Assembly (NCBI GenBank): GCA_002839435.1
Contig: PGYA01000014.1
Location: 1 to 64,000 of the forward strand
DNA: 64,000 bases
Source of the DNA: Candidatus Riflebacteria bacterium HGW-Riflebacteria-2
Lineage (GTDB): Bacteria; Muiribacteriota; Ozemobacteria; Ozemobacterales; Ozemobacteraceae
Direction of reading: 5' to 3'
A program made the position numbers and the translations under genes. Shown here piece by piece: positions 1 to 7,771 of the stretch. The notes below the pieces were generated by a model, which ran no database searches, was not told the DNA's origin, and saw only the letters and a list, made by a program, of their open reading frames with translations. Every line of letters starts with the position of its first letter. Position 1 is the first letter of the stretch.

Positions 1-1
1 C

Positions 2-475
2 GCGATGACAACGACTCAGGTGGCAAGCCTGTCGACCGACCAGATCGCTGACCTCACTACTACTCAGGCTAAGGGTTTAACAGCTGTCCAGATTAAGTCG
101 CTCTCTACCACTCAAGTGGCTGGAATTGAAACCGTTGATCTGCAACAGTTCTCGGCCGCGCAGATAGTGGCTTTTACCACCATTCAGATTCAGGCTTTGA
201 CCGATGCTCAGATCGATGCTCTCTCTTCAACTCAGATCAAGGCTCTGACAACCGCTCAAATTCAGGCTCTTACCAATGATCAGATTGATAACTTTGCATC
301 TGAAGATATACAGGCACTGACCAACGCTCAGATCGCGAAATTGACTACTTCTCAAATCACTGGCCTGTCGACCGACCAGATTGCAGCTCTTACTACTACT
401 CAGATCAGTGCTTTAACCTCTCAACAGGTTTCTGTTATGACAACTTCTCAGATTCAAGCACTAAATTTCGCTTAA
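2..475 (+). CDS. Octapeptide-repeat protein, C-terminal part (5' end outside window)
   Basis: The visible 157 codons are almost entirely a perfect 8-residue repeat with consensus [S/T]-x-x-Q-[I/V]-x-x-[L/F/M], followed by Asn-Phe-Ala and TAA. The first ATG in the frame (base 5) sits at the hydrophobic position of a repeat and is preceded by an in-frame Ala codon, so it is an internal Met and the gene begins upstream of the window. The regular octad with conserved Gln and aliphatic positions suggests a stacked solenoid or beta-helix-like structural or surface protein; similar Thr/Gln-rich repeats occur in large bacterial repeat proteins. No catalytic motif is visible. It ends tail to tail with a gene encoding an O-GlcNAc-transferase-like enzyme, and its Ser/Thr richness makes it a conceivable acceptor. 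Function is unassigned. Confidence 0.75.
   Translation, partial: AMTTTQVASLSTDQIADLTTTQAKGLTAVQIKSLSTTQVAGIETVDLQQFSAAQIVAFTTIQIQALTDAQIDALSSTQIKALTTAQIQALTNDQIDNFASEDIQALTNAQIAKLTTSQITGLSTDQIAALTTTQISALTSQQVSVMTTSQIQALNFA
8..463 (+). repeat. 19 tandem 24-bp units encoding an octapeptide repeat
   Basis: Nineteen uninterrupted 24-bp units encode TTTQVASL, STDQIADL, TTTQAKGL and so on. Gln (sometimes Asp) is at position 4, Ile/Val at position 5, Leu/Phe/Met at position 8 and Ser/Thr mostly at positions 1-3. DNA identity between units is lower than the protein pattern, so the array is old or under protein-level selection rather than a recent expansion. Confidence 0.9.
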
Positions 476-497
476 CTTTTGTCAGAAATAGCAGCTT

Positions 498-537
498 AAA
501 AGCCACAGGGCAGCACATTTGCCGCTCTGTGGCTTTT
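498..537. terminator. Bidirectional intrinsic terminator between convergent genes
   Basis: A 14-bp stem (498-511 with 524-537, one G-U pair) encloses a 12-base loop. A-run on the left and T-run on the right let it work in both directions. It lies between the stop of the repeat protein (475) and the stop of the minus-strand glycosyltransferase fusion (578). Confidence 0.85.
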
Positions 538-577
538 TACTTTACAAAGAACAAGGTATGTTTTGTAAGGCCTTATT

Positions 578-3500
578 TTATGGTGTGTCTTTATATGCGA
601 TGACATTCAAGCTTATTGGAATACCATAGGGTTTGAACGAACTGGTATCGTTGAACAGGCCAAACTCATCGACTTTGCGGCAGCATTTGAAATTAGCAGC
701 ACCAAGATAATCCATCAATATTTCTGCGGTAAGGCCGACCTGATGAAAATCATACTGGTCTACCTGTCCGCCAAACATCATTCGCATGATATGAAAACGT
801 GCCGTTTTATCAAGCTCCTTATGCAGGAACAGCTTACACAGGATCTCAAGATCAGGTACAGAGATCATAAGTTCTCCGCCAGGTTTCAGGATTCGATTGA
901 TGCCAGCAAGCGTTTTTACCATGTGAAACTGCGGAACATGCTCAAGAACGTGACTGGCATAGATCAGGTCGAACATTTCATCAGAAAACTGGCTGAGATC
1001 TTTGACGTCACCGACGAAATCTACGCCTTCAGCTTTTTGTATATTCAATATTTTCCAGCCTGGTTTGACTTCTCTCCCGCCGATATGAAGCTTGCGTGCT
1101 GAATTTTCCTGGTGCTTGAAATGCATCTCTGCCGATCTTTTGACTTTTGCATTGTCGGCGCTATGCTTAACTTTCTTGGAAGAGCCCCTCTCTACAGATA
1201 TATGATCAGGGTTGTCTCCCCGTTGATATCGGGCGTACATTTCTGAATAGGCGGCTTCAAGGTTGCGGCAATACTGTGTCGTGTCATATAGAGGCGTATT
1301 CTCAAGATTTGTTGCCAGCTTTTTTCTTATTCTGTTCAGTGATCTTTTGCTGGTTGCCAGTTTTAATGCCAGGTTTTCGTAGTCGGCAGGAGATTCGGTA
1401 ATAAGTTCAGGCAAACCGAGAACTGTCAGCAGGCCGGCGGCAACTCTGCCGGCAAAGGCTTTTCCACAGCAGGTTACTATGGGTAACCCGGCCCGCAGAA
1501 CGTCGCTGGCAGTGGAATGAGCATTGCACGGAAATGTGTCGAGGAAAAGGTCGGCCATGCGGTAACGTGCCAGGTGGTCTTCGATGCGCGGCACGCGAGT
1601 GGCAAAGATGATGCGTTCTGGGGCAATACCTCTGCTATCAGCCTCTTTTCGCAGATTTTTTTCAGCGGCTTCGTTGAGTTTCATTAACCAGAGAACACTG
1701 CCAGGTACTTGTTTCAGCAGGCGCATCCAGATGTCAAATATTTCAGGATTTATCTTGTAGTCATGATTGAATGAACAGAAGATAAAACCCTTTTCAGGCA
1801 GACCATATTCATGTCGTGGCGGGGTGGCATCGGCGATTTGCAGAGAAGCGTCGGTTGGCAGATAAGTATCTGGCAGATAAACGACTTTTTCACTGTAGCA
1901 GTCCCGATATTCTTCGGGAATAATCTGGCGGTCGGCAATTATGTAGTCGTGGTAGCCGGTTCCCATAGTGCTTGAATAACCAAGATAATTAACCTGAACC
2001 GGAGCCGGTCGCCAAGCAAAAAGGTCGGGGCGTGAATCGGCCGTATATCCGGCGAGGTCGATGAGTACATCTACTTCTCTTTCGCGCAGCATTTTTGCAA
2101 GATCATACGAGGTCATCTGGCGGGCATCGATGAATTCGTCGAAGGCCGCCTGTATTCTCTGGCGCAGCGGACTGTTGTCATCAATTCCAAGGGATATCGC
2201 AATGGTCTCAAATTCGTTACGGTTATGATGCTCAAAGACTCCGGTAATAAGGTGTCCGACCGGGTGCTCACGAAAATCTGGAGATACATAGGCTATTCTG
2301 ATCTTGTGATGATCATACTTTTCGCCCTGCCACAGTGGTTGCTGATCCGGGCAGAAATGGTCAGCAAATATTCTGGCGCACAGCAGGTGATCGCCTGGTT
2401 CCCGAGCTACCGCAGTGAAGGCCATGGTTTTGCAGACGCGCCTGCCGGAACGAACTCCCTCGATTATCTGCTGTTGCAGCGAATCGAGATTTTTCCAGTC
2501 ACAGGCGTGCAACTTGGCGAAACATAGCAAACCGGCCGCATAATTATAGTCGGGAGATAATTCGAGTAGTCGCTCAAAAGTAGCAATTGCGAGCTCGTTC
2601 AATTTAAAATCAGTAAGGATGATACCGCGATTACAAAGAGCCTTGGTATTGTTGGGGTCGATTTTAAGCAGATTTTCGTAATTGAGCAGGGCATCCTTGT
2701 GCTGCTTCATGTCTACCAGTACGGTGCCTCGGTTCATCAGTGCTTCGATGTATTTGGGATCGATTTGCAGGGCCCGGTCATAGCAGGCAAGGGCTTTTTC
2801 ATATTGCTTCAGCGCCTGGCGGGTGGTGCCGAGATTGAACCATAGCGCTGGAAAATCAGCTTTTACAGCTATGCCACGTTCGAAATATGCCAGAGCCTTG
2901 TGCAGGTTTTTGCGGGTATGCTCTATTCCACCTAGAGAAAATAGTGCTGGCACGCTTTGCGGGTTGTCCGCAAGTATTTCGAGAAAAGCTGCTTCAGCTT
3001 CGGCCAGTTTATTCTGTTGATGAAGCTCAACTGCTTGGTGAAGCTTTTTTGCGACAGCAACATCAGCGCTGCTATTGATGCTCTCTGGTCTTGCAGCTGA
3101 TTGTGCTGGCAGCGTTTTACGCAAATCTATTGCTTCCTGATAGGCCGGGTCGATAGAAATCGCCTGATCAAGATTGCTCGCGGCTTCCTGCAGGCGCCCA
3201 AGTCTTATTCTGGTCAGCCCGAGGTTATACCATAATTGCGCAAAGTCTGATTTAATAGTTCTTGCCTGCTCAAAAAAGTCGAGAGCAGATGCGAAGTTTT
3301 CTTTTGTATAGGCTTCGACGCCAAGAGTGTAAAGTGTTACAAAATCGGTTTTACCGGCAGAATCACGATAATTTGCTGGGTTTTCGCGGCTTTTTGGCAG
3401 TGTGTTTGTCAGTTTAGTCATATAGGTATTTGACAGTCCACTATGTTTATGCCGGTCATATTCCTGCAGCAGGATGAGGGCAAGATCGTATGAACGATAA

Positions 3501-4267
3501 ACCTCGTGCAAGATAACTGCCATTTTCAGGAGTTGCTGAGGGTTTAACAGATCGAGTCTGGTGAAGTCTCTTACAAAAATAACGTCAGACCACAGGTGCT
3601 GTAATCCCAGGTTAATGTTGCCATCCATGATTATCGGTTTGAAAGATCGCGTGCCGAATCCCATGGTTCGATGAACGGCAAAGCCCTGGCTTCTCAGAAA
3701 TATCTCGAGTTCAGCAAACAAAGGCTGATTTTTGTAAAGTGGCACCCATTCAGCCTCGGTTTGAATTACCAGCACGTTTTTAAGAACTTTATCGCAGGCT
3801 CCTTTCAGTGCCTGCAGTTCTGCACCCTGCACGTCGATCTTGATGTAATCAACGGGGAAGTTAAGTTCTTCAATGTCATCGAGTCGCATGGTATCGATTA
3901 TTTCTTCAGATACAACTCTGGTCAACTCACCAAGGTTATGGAACATATCGAGGAGTGGTGTGTTTGGCTCATAAAGCGAGCCGGTCATTGAAAAATTTGT
4001 GTGGTAAAACTTTTGCTGGCTGCCATCGCCGATGAAGTATGGAAGATATTGCGTGTCGGCATTCTGGTTAATGCTGTTGAGACGCTGGCATTCTTTAAGA
4101 ACCGGTTCAAATCCGACAACTCTTGCTCGACCCTTGTCCAGCAATACACGGTATTCTGCCGGAGATCCTTCAACAAGCATGGCGCCTATATCAAGAATGC
4201 CTATTTTTTTGCCAAGTTCCTCAGATTCTGCTGTGAAAGTATCAATCAGATCTAGCAGTGAAAACAT
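578..4267 (-). CDS. FkbM methyltransferase / TPR / O-GlcNAc transferase / SAM methyltransferase fusion
   Basis: This 1229-residue protein joins four modules. Residues about 1-235 are an FkbM-type SAM methyltransferase (glycine motif near 23-28, IDVQGAEL). About 305-600 hold a TPR array including AxxxLGxxxxxxxxxxxAxxxYxxAlxxdP units. About 655-1040 are a SPINDLY/OGT-type GT41 catalytic region (VSPDFREHPVGH, DLAGYTADSRPDLFAWRPAP, QVNYLGYSSTMG). About 1075-1229 are a second class I methyltransferase (DLIYASHVLEHV, LKPGGELMISVPDLE). GT41 enzymes transfer GlcNAc or another sugar to Ser/Thr of proteins; FkbM enzymes usually O-methylate. The inferred role is protein O-glycosylation with methylation of the sugar. 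The ATG has an AGGAG-type site (complement of 4273-4277). Activity, donor and target are not shown by the sequence. Confidence 0.9.
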   Translation of the reverse strand: MFSLLDLIDTFTAESEELGKKIGILDIGAMLVEGSPAEYRVLLDKGRARVVGFEPVLKECQRLNSINQNADTQYLPYFIGDGSQQKFYHTNFSMTGSLYEPNTPLLDMFHNLGELTRVVSEEIIDTMRLDDIEELNFPVDYIKIDVQGAELQALKGACDKVLKNVLVIQTEAEWVPLYKNQPLFAELEIFLRSQGFAVHRTMGFGTRSFKPIIMDGNINLGLQHLWSDVIFVRDFTRLDLLNPQQLLKMAVILHEVYRSYDLALILLQEYDRHKHSGLSNTYMTKLTNTLPKSRENPANYRDSAGKTDFVTLYTLGVEAYTKENFASALDFFEQARTIKSDFAQLWYNLGLTRIRLGRLQEAASNLDQAISIDPAYQEAIDLRKTLPAQSAARPESINSSADVAVAKKLHQAVELHQQNKLAEAEAAFLEILADNPQSVPALFSLGGIEHTRKNLHKALAYFERGIAVKADFPALWFNLGTTRQALKQYEKALACYDRALQIDPKYIEALMNRGTVLVDMKQHKDALLNYENLLKIDPNNTKALCNRGIILTDFKLNELAIATFERLLELSPDYNYAAGLLCFAKLHACDWKNLDSLQQQIIEGVRSGRRVCKTMAFTAVAREPGDHLLCARIFADHFCPDQQPLWQGEKYDHHKIRIAYVSPDFREHPVGHLITGVFEHHNRNEFETIAISLGIDDNSPLRQRIQAAFDEFIDARQMTSYDLAKMLREREVDVLIDLAGYTADSRPDLFAWRPAPVQVNYLGYSSTMGTGYHDYIIADRQIIPEEYRDCYSEKVVYLPDTYLPTDASLQIADATPPRHEYGLPEKGFIFCSFNHDYKINPEIFDIWMRLLKQVPGSVLWLMKLNEAAEKNLRKEADSRGIAPERIIFATRVPRIEDHLARYRMADLFLDTFPCNAHSTASDVLRAGLPIVTCCGKAFAGRVAAGLLTVLGLPELITESPADYENLALKLATSKRSLNRIRKKLATNLENTPLYDTTQYCRNLEAAYSEMYARYQRGDNPDHISVERGSSKKVKHSADNAKVKRSAEMHFKHQENSARKLHIGGREVKPGWKILNIQKAEGVDFVGDVKDLSQFSDEMFDLIYASHVLEHVPQFHMVKTLAGINRILKPGGELMISVPDLEILCKLFLHKELDKTARFHIMRMMFGGQVDQYDFHQVGLTAEILMDYLGAANFKCCRKVDEFGLFNDTSSFKPYGIPISLNVIAYKDTP

Positions 4268-4348
4268 GGATTCTCCTCGTATGTTGGCTACAGCACGCCG
4301 TGTCCGTTCAAGCCTGTTTGTTCTCTGTCTCCTGGCAGAAGTGTCTGC

Positions 4349-4377
4349 ATTATAACGGTGTTGCAGGCATCAGTCCA
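4349..4377 (-). promoter_or_regulatory. Sigma-70-type promoter for the glycosyltransferase fusion
   Basis: On the minus strand, TGGACT (-35, 4377-4372) is followed after 17 bp by a perfect TATAAT (-10, 4354-4349), giving a leader of roughly 75 bases before the ATG at 4267. Confidence 0.5.
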
Positions 4378-4422
4378 TACCGTTGCCAAAATATTTGATT
4401 GGATATAATGGTTTCAGACAGT

Positions 4423-4464
4423 TTGCAAGACTAAGTGCCGCTCAACCCGAACTTAGTTTTGCAA
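4423..4464. repeat. Inverted repeat in the 4268-4555 intergenic region
   Basis: TTGCAAGACTAAGT (4423-4436) pairs with ACTTAGTTTTGCAA (4451-4464), 14 bp with one G-U, around a 14-base loop. No T-run follows, so it is more likely an operator or leader hairpin than a terminator. It lies between two plus-strand TATAAT boxes (4404-4409 and 4519-4524) that could both serve the gene at 4556. Confidence 0.5.
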
Positions 4465-4518
4465 TTAACACACGTATGGGTCAGCAGATTTTGGGCTTCC
4501 ATACAGAGGGAAAATCAT

Positions 4519-4524
4519 TATAAT
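4519..4524 (+). promoter_or_regulatory. Candidate -10 element for the exported protein gene
   Basis: A perfect TATAAT lies 31 bp before the GTG start at 4556. No good -35 hexamer is seen at 16-18 bp, so the promoter may need an activator, or the real one may be the upstream TATAAT at 4404-4409 (weak TTGCCA -35 at 15 bp). Confidence 0.35.
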
Positions 4525-4555
4525 ATGTACATAATTTGTCAGACGAGGTGTTTCT

Positions 4556-5647
4556 GTGAACCGAAAAAATCTGATTATACTGGCGCTGATTCTGCTGTCA
4601 GCTTCTTTACCAGCTTCAGCCGGTGAATTTAAGCAGTGGCTCAAATCACAGTATGAGGCGACGCATTATCAGCAGGACGGGTTTGCTCTCGAAGACCCCA
4701 AGGGCGACGCTTTTTTGATTCGAAAACTTGACCAGGTGCCGATGAAACTTCTGCAGGCGCTGGTCAAAAGCTCGTATCCGCAGGCTGAAATCCAGAAGGA
4801 AAAAGAGTTAAAGGCTTTTGAGGAAGCCCAGAAGAACCAGGCAGGTTTTAAAATCGGTAAAACAGTGCCGATAGACATCGATCGTCTGATCAACAAGTGT
4901 CGCGAGATCATTCTTCGTTATTATCCGCATATTATCCCAACTCTCGGCGAAGAACATAGCTGGTCACCCGAGGCAAAGCGCTATCTCACCTACGGTTTCT
5001 GGCACCGTTTTGGTCGCCATATTTTCCGCAAACAGAAAGAATTTCCCAGTCCTCTGTTTTTGCGCTCAAAGCTGTTTTTGTTACTTGCCTGTGGCTGGAC
5101 CTCGCGCTATGCGATTACCGGGCAGGAAAAGGCTTTGACCGAGCGCATCATGCGTTACCCTGACGGCAAACTACAGTTGCACCACATGTTCATGGAAAGC
5201 TACGTTCTGAACCGCGGCAACATTTATCTGACCATGCTTACAGCCGAGAATGTTCTTGCCGGTGACCCCTATCGTGTCGATCGCGAGAATGATCCAATTC
5301 AGAAAAAACTCGCTTATCTGCGCCACGACTCTGTGCAGATGGGTGATAATTACGGAGCCTGGTATCATTTTTTCGGCATTGGCATGTATGCGATAGTGCG
5401 AACTGGTCTGGTAAGCCGATCCGTCGCCGAAATCGAAAGTCTGGGTTCGCTTTTTCTCGAAGGCCGCGATAAGCAGGAAGACTACATAAATCGCTATGGC
5501 GCCATATTCGGCAAGAAATTCAGGAAAATGCTCAAAGACGAAACCTGGCAAAAACCGCTTATGCTCGATGAGCGCACTGATTACATGTTGCCTAACCCGG
5601 CACTGGTAAATGACGGTAAAGTGTCACCAGAAAAAGAAAAACACTGA
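4556..5647 (+). CDS. Exported protein of unknown function
   Basis: This 363-residue protein starts at GTG, chosen because GAGG (4545-4548) lies 7 bases upstream and the N-terminus is then a clean signal peptide: MNRKN, a hydrophobic core (LIILALILLSASLP) and an ASAG cleavage site near residue 22. The mature part is soluble, rich in Tyr, His and Trp, and mostly helical in appearance, with a notable DNYGAWYHFFGIGMYA segment in the C-terminal third. I recognise no family and no HExxH, GxSxG or Walker motif. It is monocistronic, flanked by its own promoter region and a strong terminator. It could be a periplasmic enzyme or a structural protein. Confidence 0.8.
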   Translation: MNRKNLIILALILLSASLPASAGEFKQWLKSQYEATHYQQDGFALEDPKGDAFLIRKLDQVPMKLLQALVKSSYPQAEIQKEKELKAFEEAQKNQAGFKIGKTVPIDIDRLINKCREIILRYYPHIIPTLGEEHSWSPEAKRYLTYGFWHRFGRHIFRKQKEFPSPLFLRSKLFLLLACGWTSRYAITGQEKALTERIMRYPDGKLQLHHMFMESYVLNRGNIYLTMLTAENVLAGDPYRVDRENDPIQKKLAYLRHDSVQMGDNYGAWYHFFGIGMYAIVRTGLVSRSVAEIESLGSLFLEGRDKQEDYINRYGAIFGKKFRKMLKDETWQKPLMLDERTDYMLPNPALVNDGKVSPEKEKH

Positions 5648-5668
5648 TCTTCACTAGAATTGCATATT

Positions 5669-5711
5669 AACAAAGAAGGCTGTTTCAGACAATGAAGCAG
5701 CCTTCTTTGTT
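5669..5711. terminator. Bidirectional terminator between the exported protein gene and mgtE
   Basis: A perfect 14-bp stem (5669-5682 with 5698-5711) with a 15-base loop lies between two convergent stops (5647 and 5725). The right arm ends in a T-rich stretch. Confidence 0.75.
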
Positions 5712-5724
5712 ATATGGTGCATTT

Positions 5725-7581
5725 TCAAGACGCGGCGAGCAGAGTGACCGAGACACCGTAGTAAATCAGCAACGCGAATATGTCGTTCGATGATGTTACA
5801 AAAGGGCCCGAAGCAACTGCCGGGTCGATATTGAGCCGGCTGAAGAGAATCGGCACCAGTGCTCCGAACATGGCGGCAAAGGTCATGGCGCCTACCATGG
5901 CAAGGCCGACAGTAACTGCCAGGTAAGTCGATGAAAAATTCAGCGACGCTGCTTCACCACTTCTGATGAGGTATTCAGCCCACAACCCAACAACCAGTCC
6001 ACAGGCCATACCCATCATGGCCCCGGCCGCAATTTCGCGCATCAGCCGCTTGAACAGATCAGCTTTCGAAAATGAATTAAGCGCCATGCCTCGAATAACC
6101 AGCGTCGAAGACTGAATGCCGGTATTACCGCCCATCGCCATTACCACCGGTACAAAGAATACCAGCGCGATAACATCTTTGAATTCAGCCATGAAAAATT
6201 TGAGTATGGTGCTGGTGATAAAGCCGGTAGCCAGCGTTATCAGAAGCCATGGCAGGCGCGCCCGGCAGGCCTGTAGCGGCGAACTGTAACTGAGCTCTTC
6301 GTCGGTCGTTCCCGCGAACTTGAAGAGGTCTTCAGTTGCCTCTTCTTCCATGACGTCCATGACGTCATCGACGGTGACAACGCCGAGAATCTGCTGCTTA
6401 TCGTTGACAACCGGGATTGCCATGTAATCGTATTTGCTGATCAGGTTAGCGACTTCTTCCTGCGGGGTTTTGGCGTAGACGTAAACCAGATCATCGTCCA
6501 TCACTTCGGTGACCAGCAATGCTGGATTGGCCGAAAGCAGGTCTCTTATCGACACGACTCCTTTGAGACGCTCCTGGTTATCGATCACATAGAGATAGTA
6601 GATGATCTCTATGTCGGCCGCGACCAGTCGCAGGTGGGAAAAAGCCTGCGCAACCGTGAAATCTTCGAATATCGCTGCGTATTCGGTGGTCATGATACCA
6701 CCGGCGGTGTATTCGTCGTGCTCCAGCAGTTTTCTTACGTCGCTTGCCTCATCGAGATCCATGTGCGCCAGAATGGCTCGGGCACGGTCCTGATCCATTT
6801 CCTGTAGAAGGTCAGCGGCTTCATCCGGATCCATTTCCTCGATGATTTCAGAGGCTGTCTCGGTGTCGAGCTTTTCGATGATCTGCTGCTGTGTCTCAAC
6901 ATCGGCTTCGGCCAGGGTTTCAGCCGCCAGATCTTCGTCAAGGTTTTCGATGATCGAGATCTGCTCTGATTCATCGAGATCTTCGAGCATATCAGCAAGG
7001 TCGGCCGGGTGCAGGTTCTGAAAATTGTCGCTGGTCGAATCCGTGGTCAGGGCCTCAAACTCGTCACCGAAGCCGATTACTTTGTCCCATTCAATTATTT
7101 CGCCGCTGCTCGAGAAGCCGAGACGATCAAGCAGGCTGCCAAAAAAACGGTCGAGTTTGATGCGGCGCAGCGCCGCCCGGAAGCTTATATCGATGCCGTT
7201 GACCCAGATTTCGCCGCTCTCGTCAAAAAGGATTTCGAGATCGTTGATCTGAACGGTTCTGACGTTGATGGTATCGATTACCGATTTGTCCCAGAGCTGG
7301 GTCGCCGTTGGTTTGCTGAAATCTGGCGGCAACAATGGCAGGTCGTTCATCGGCGTAGTCAGCACAAAGCTTGCCGGAGCGAATTCCTTGAAGCACTTTC
7401 TGGCGGCCAGTCGATGGCAACCGCTGTTTAAGTCGAATATTACCGCTTGATCGAAACAGGGCCAGTTCTTGCGCAGAGCAAGGGTAAAATCAGTAATCTG
7501 ACCGCACTGAAACCCTGCCTCGTTATGAACCGGTGTGTTGAGAAGGGCTGAAAGATGATATTTGCCTGATTTTACATTCAT
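5725..7581 (-). CDS. mgtE: Magnesium transporter MgtE with N-terminal PRC-barrel-like extension
   Basis: MgtE is an inner-membrane Mg2+ channel gated by cytoplasmic Mg2+. This copy has 618 residues against about 450 for the classical protein. Residues 1-170 look like two PRC-barrel-like units (KYHLSALLNTPV; SGEIIEWDKVIGF). An acidic MgtE N-domain follows from about 190 (LHPADLADMLEDLDESEQ), with repeating DE-rich helices. A CBS pair lies at about 320-430 (GIMTTEYAAI, AIPVVNDKQQILGVVTVDDVMD), then five membrane helices from 455 with MAMGGNTGIQSS and SSNDIFALLIYYG. The ATG at 7581 is the only canonical start after an in-frame TGA 18 bases upstream of it, but the strong ribosome site AGGAAGGAG (7620-7612) is about 30 bases away and better serves an overlapping small frame. 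Confidence 0.95.
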   Translation of the reverse strand: MNVKSGKYHLSALLNTPVHNEAGFQCGQITDFTLALRKNWPCFDQAVIFDLNSGCHRLAARKCFKEFAPASFVLTTPMNDLPLLPPDFSKPTATQLWDKSVIDTINVRTVQINDLEILFDESGEIWVNGIDISFRAALRRIKLDRFFGSLLDRLGFSSSGEIIEWDKVIGFGDEFEALTTDSTSDNFQNLHPADLADMLEDLDESEQISIIENLDEDLAAETLAEADVETQQQIIEKLDTETASEIIEEMDPDEAADLLQEMDQDRARAILAHMDLDEASDVRKLLEHDEYTAGGIMTTEYAAIFEDFTVAQAFSHLRLVAADIEIIYYLYVIDNQERLKGVVSIRDLLSANPALLVTEVMDDDLVYVYAKTPQEEVANLISKYDYMAIPVVNDKQQILGVVTVDDVMDVMEEEATEDLFKFAGTTDEELSYSSPLQACRARLPWLLITLATGFITSTILKFFMAEFKDVIALVFFVPVVMAMGGNTGIQSSTLVIRGMALNSFSKADLFKRLMREIAAGAMMGMACGLVVGLWAEYLIRSGEAASLNFSSTYLAVTVGLAMVGAMTFAAMFGALVPILFSRLNIDPAVASGPFVTSSNDIFALLIYYGVSVTLLAAS

Positions 7582-7603
7582 GATCGTCGATATCCTGGTT
7601 CAT
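7523..7603 (-). CDS. Possible 26-codon leader ORF overlapping the mgtE start
   Basis: On the minus strand AGGAAGGAG (7620-7612) lies 8 bases before ATG at 7603. That frame reads MNQDIDDHEC and ends at TAA (7525-7523), 26 residues, overlapping the first 59 bases of mgtE in another frame. The site is the best ribosome-binding sequence in the region, whereas mgtE itself has only a weak AGGA. A leader peptide that couples or attenuates mgtE translation is possible; chance is not excluded. It is unlikely to be a lost N-terminus, because the mgtE frame already begins with a plausible PRC-like start. Confidence 0.3.
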   Translation of the reverse strand: MNQDIDDHECKIRQISSFSPSQHTGS

Positions 7604-7703
7604 CTTTAGCGCTCCTTCCTGTATTTTGATGTTGAGATGATACTCTTTAAAGAAGCCGATTACCACCTTTTTTTGCTGTGCGCTGCGGCTGAGATTCTAT
7701 AGG

Positions 7704-7732
7704 TTGACCAGAACCAGGAATGCGAATAGACT
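7704..7732 (+). promoter_or_regulatory. Promoter for the methionine gamma-lyase gene
   Basis: TTGACC (7704-7709), a 17-bp spacer and TAGACT (7727-7732) precede an AAGGAG site (7759-7764) and the ATG at 7772. Confidence 0.5.
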
Positions 7733-7771
7733 GGAACGAGCAGGAAAAAGAATAATTGAAGGAGTAGAGAC

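Noticed and set aside
8..463. Tandem 24-bp units that could look like a CRISPR or satellite array
   Set aside because: The units are contiguous, without spacers, keep one open frame and vary mostly at synonymous or non-core positions; they are protein repeats.
4098..4120. GGTTCAAATCCGAC, a tRNA T-loop-like sequence
   Set aside because: It lies inside the coding sequence of the FkbM domain and no cloverleaf can be built around it.
7523..7603. Frameshift at the mgtE start that would merge the small frame with mgtE
   Set aside because: mgtE already begins with a plausible PRC-barrel-like start and the small frame does not resemble an MgtE N-terminus.
7582..7700. M-box Mg2+ riboswitch upstream of mgtE
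   Set aside because: The leader is short and I could not fold the conserved M-box helices; only the strong ribosome site and small frame stand out.
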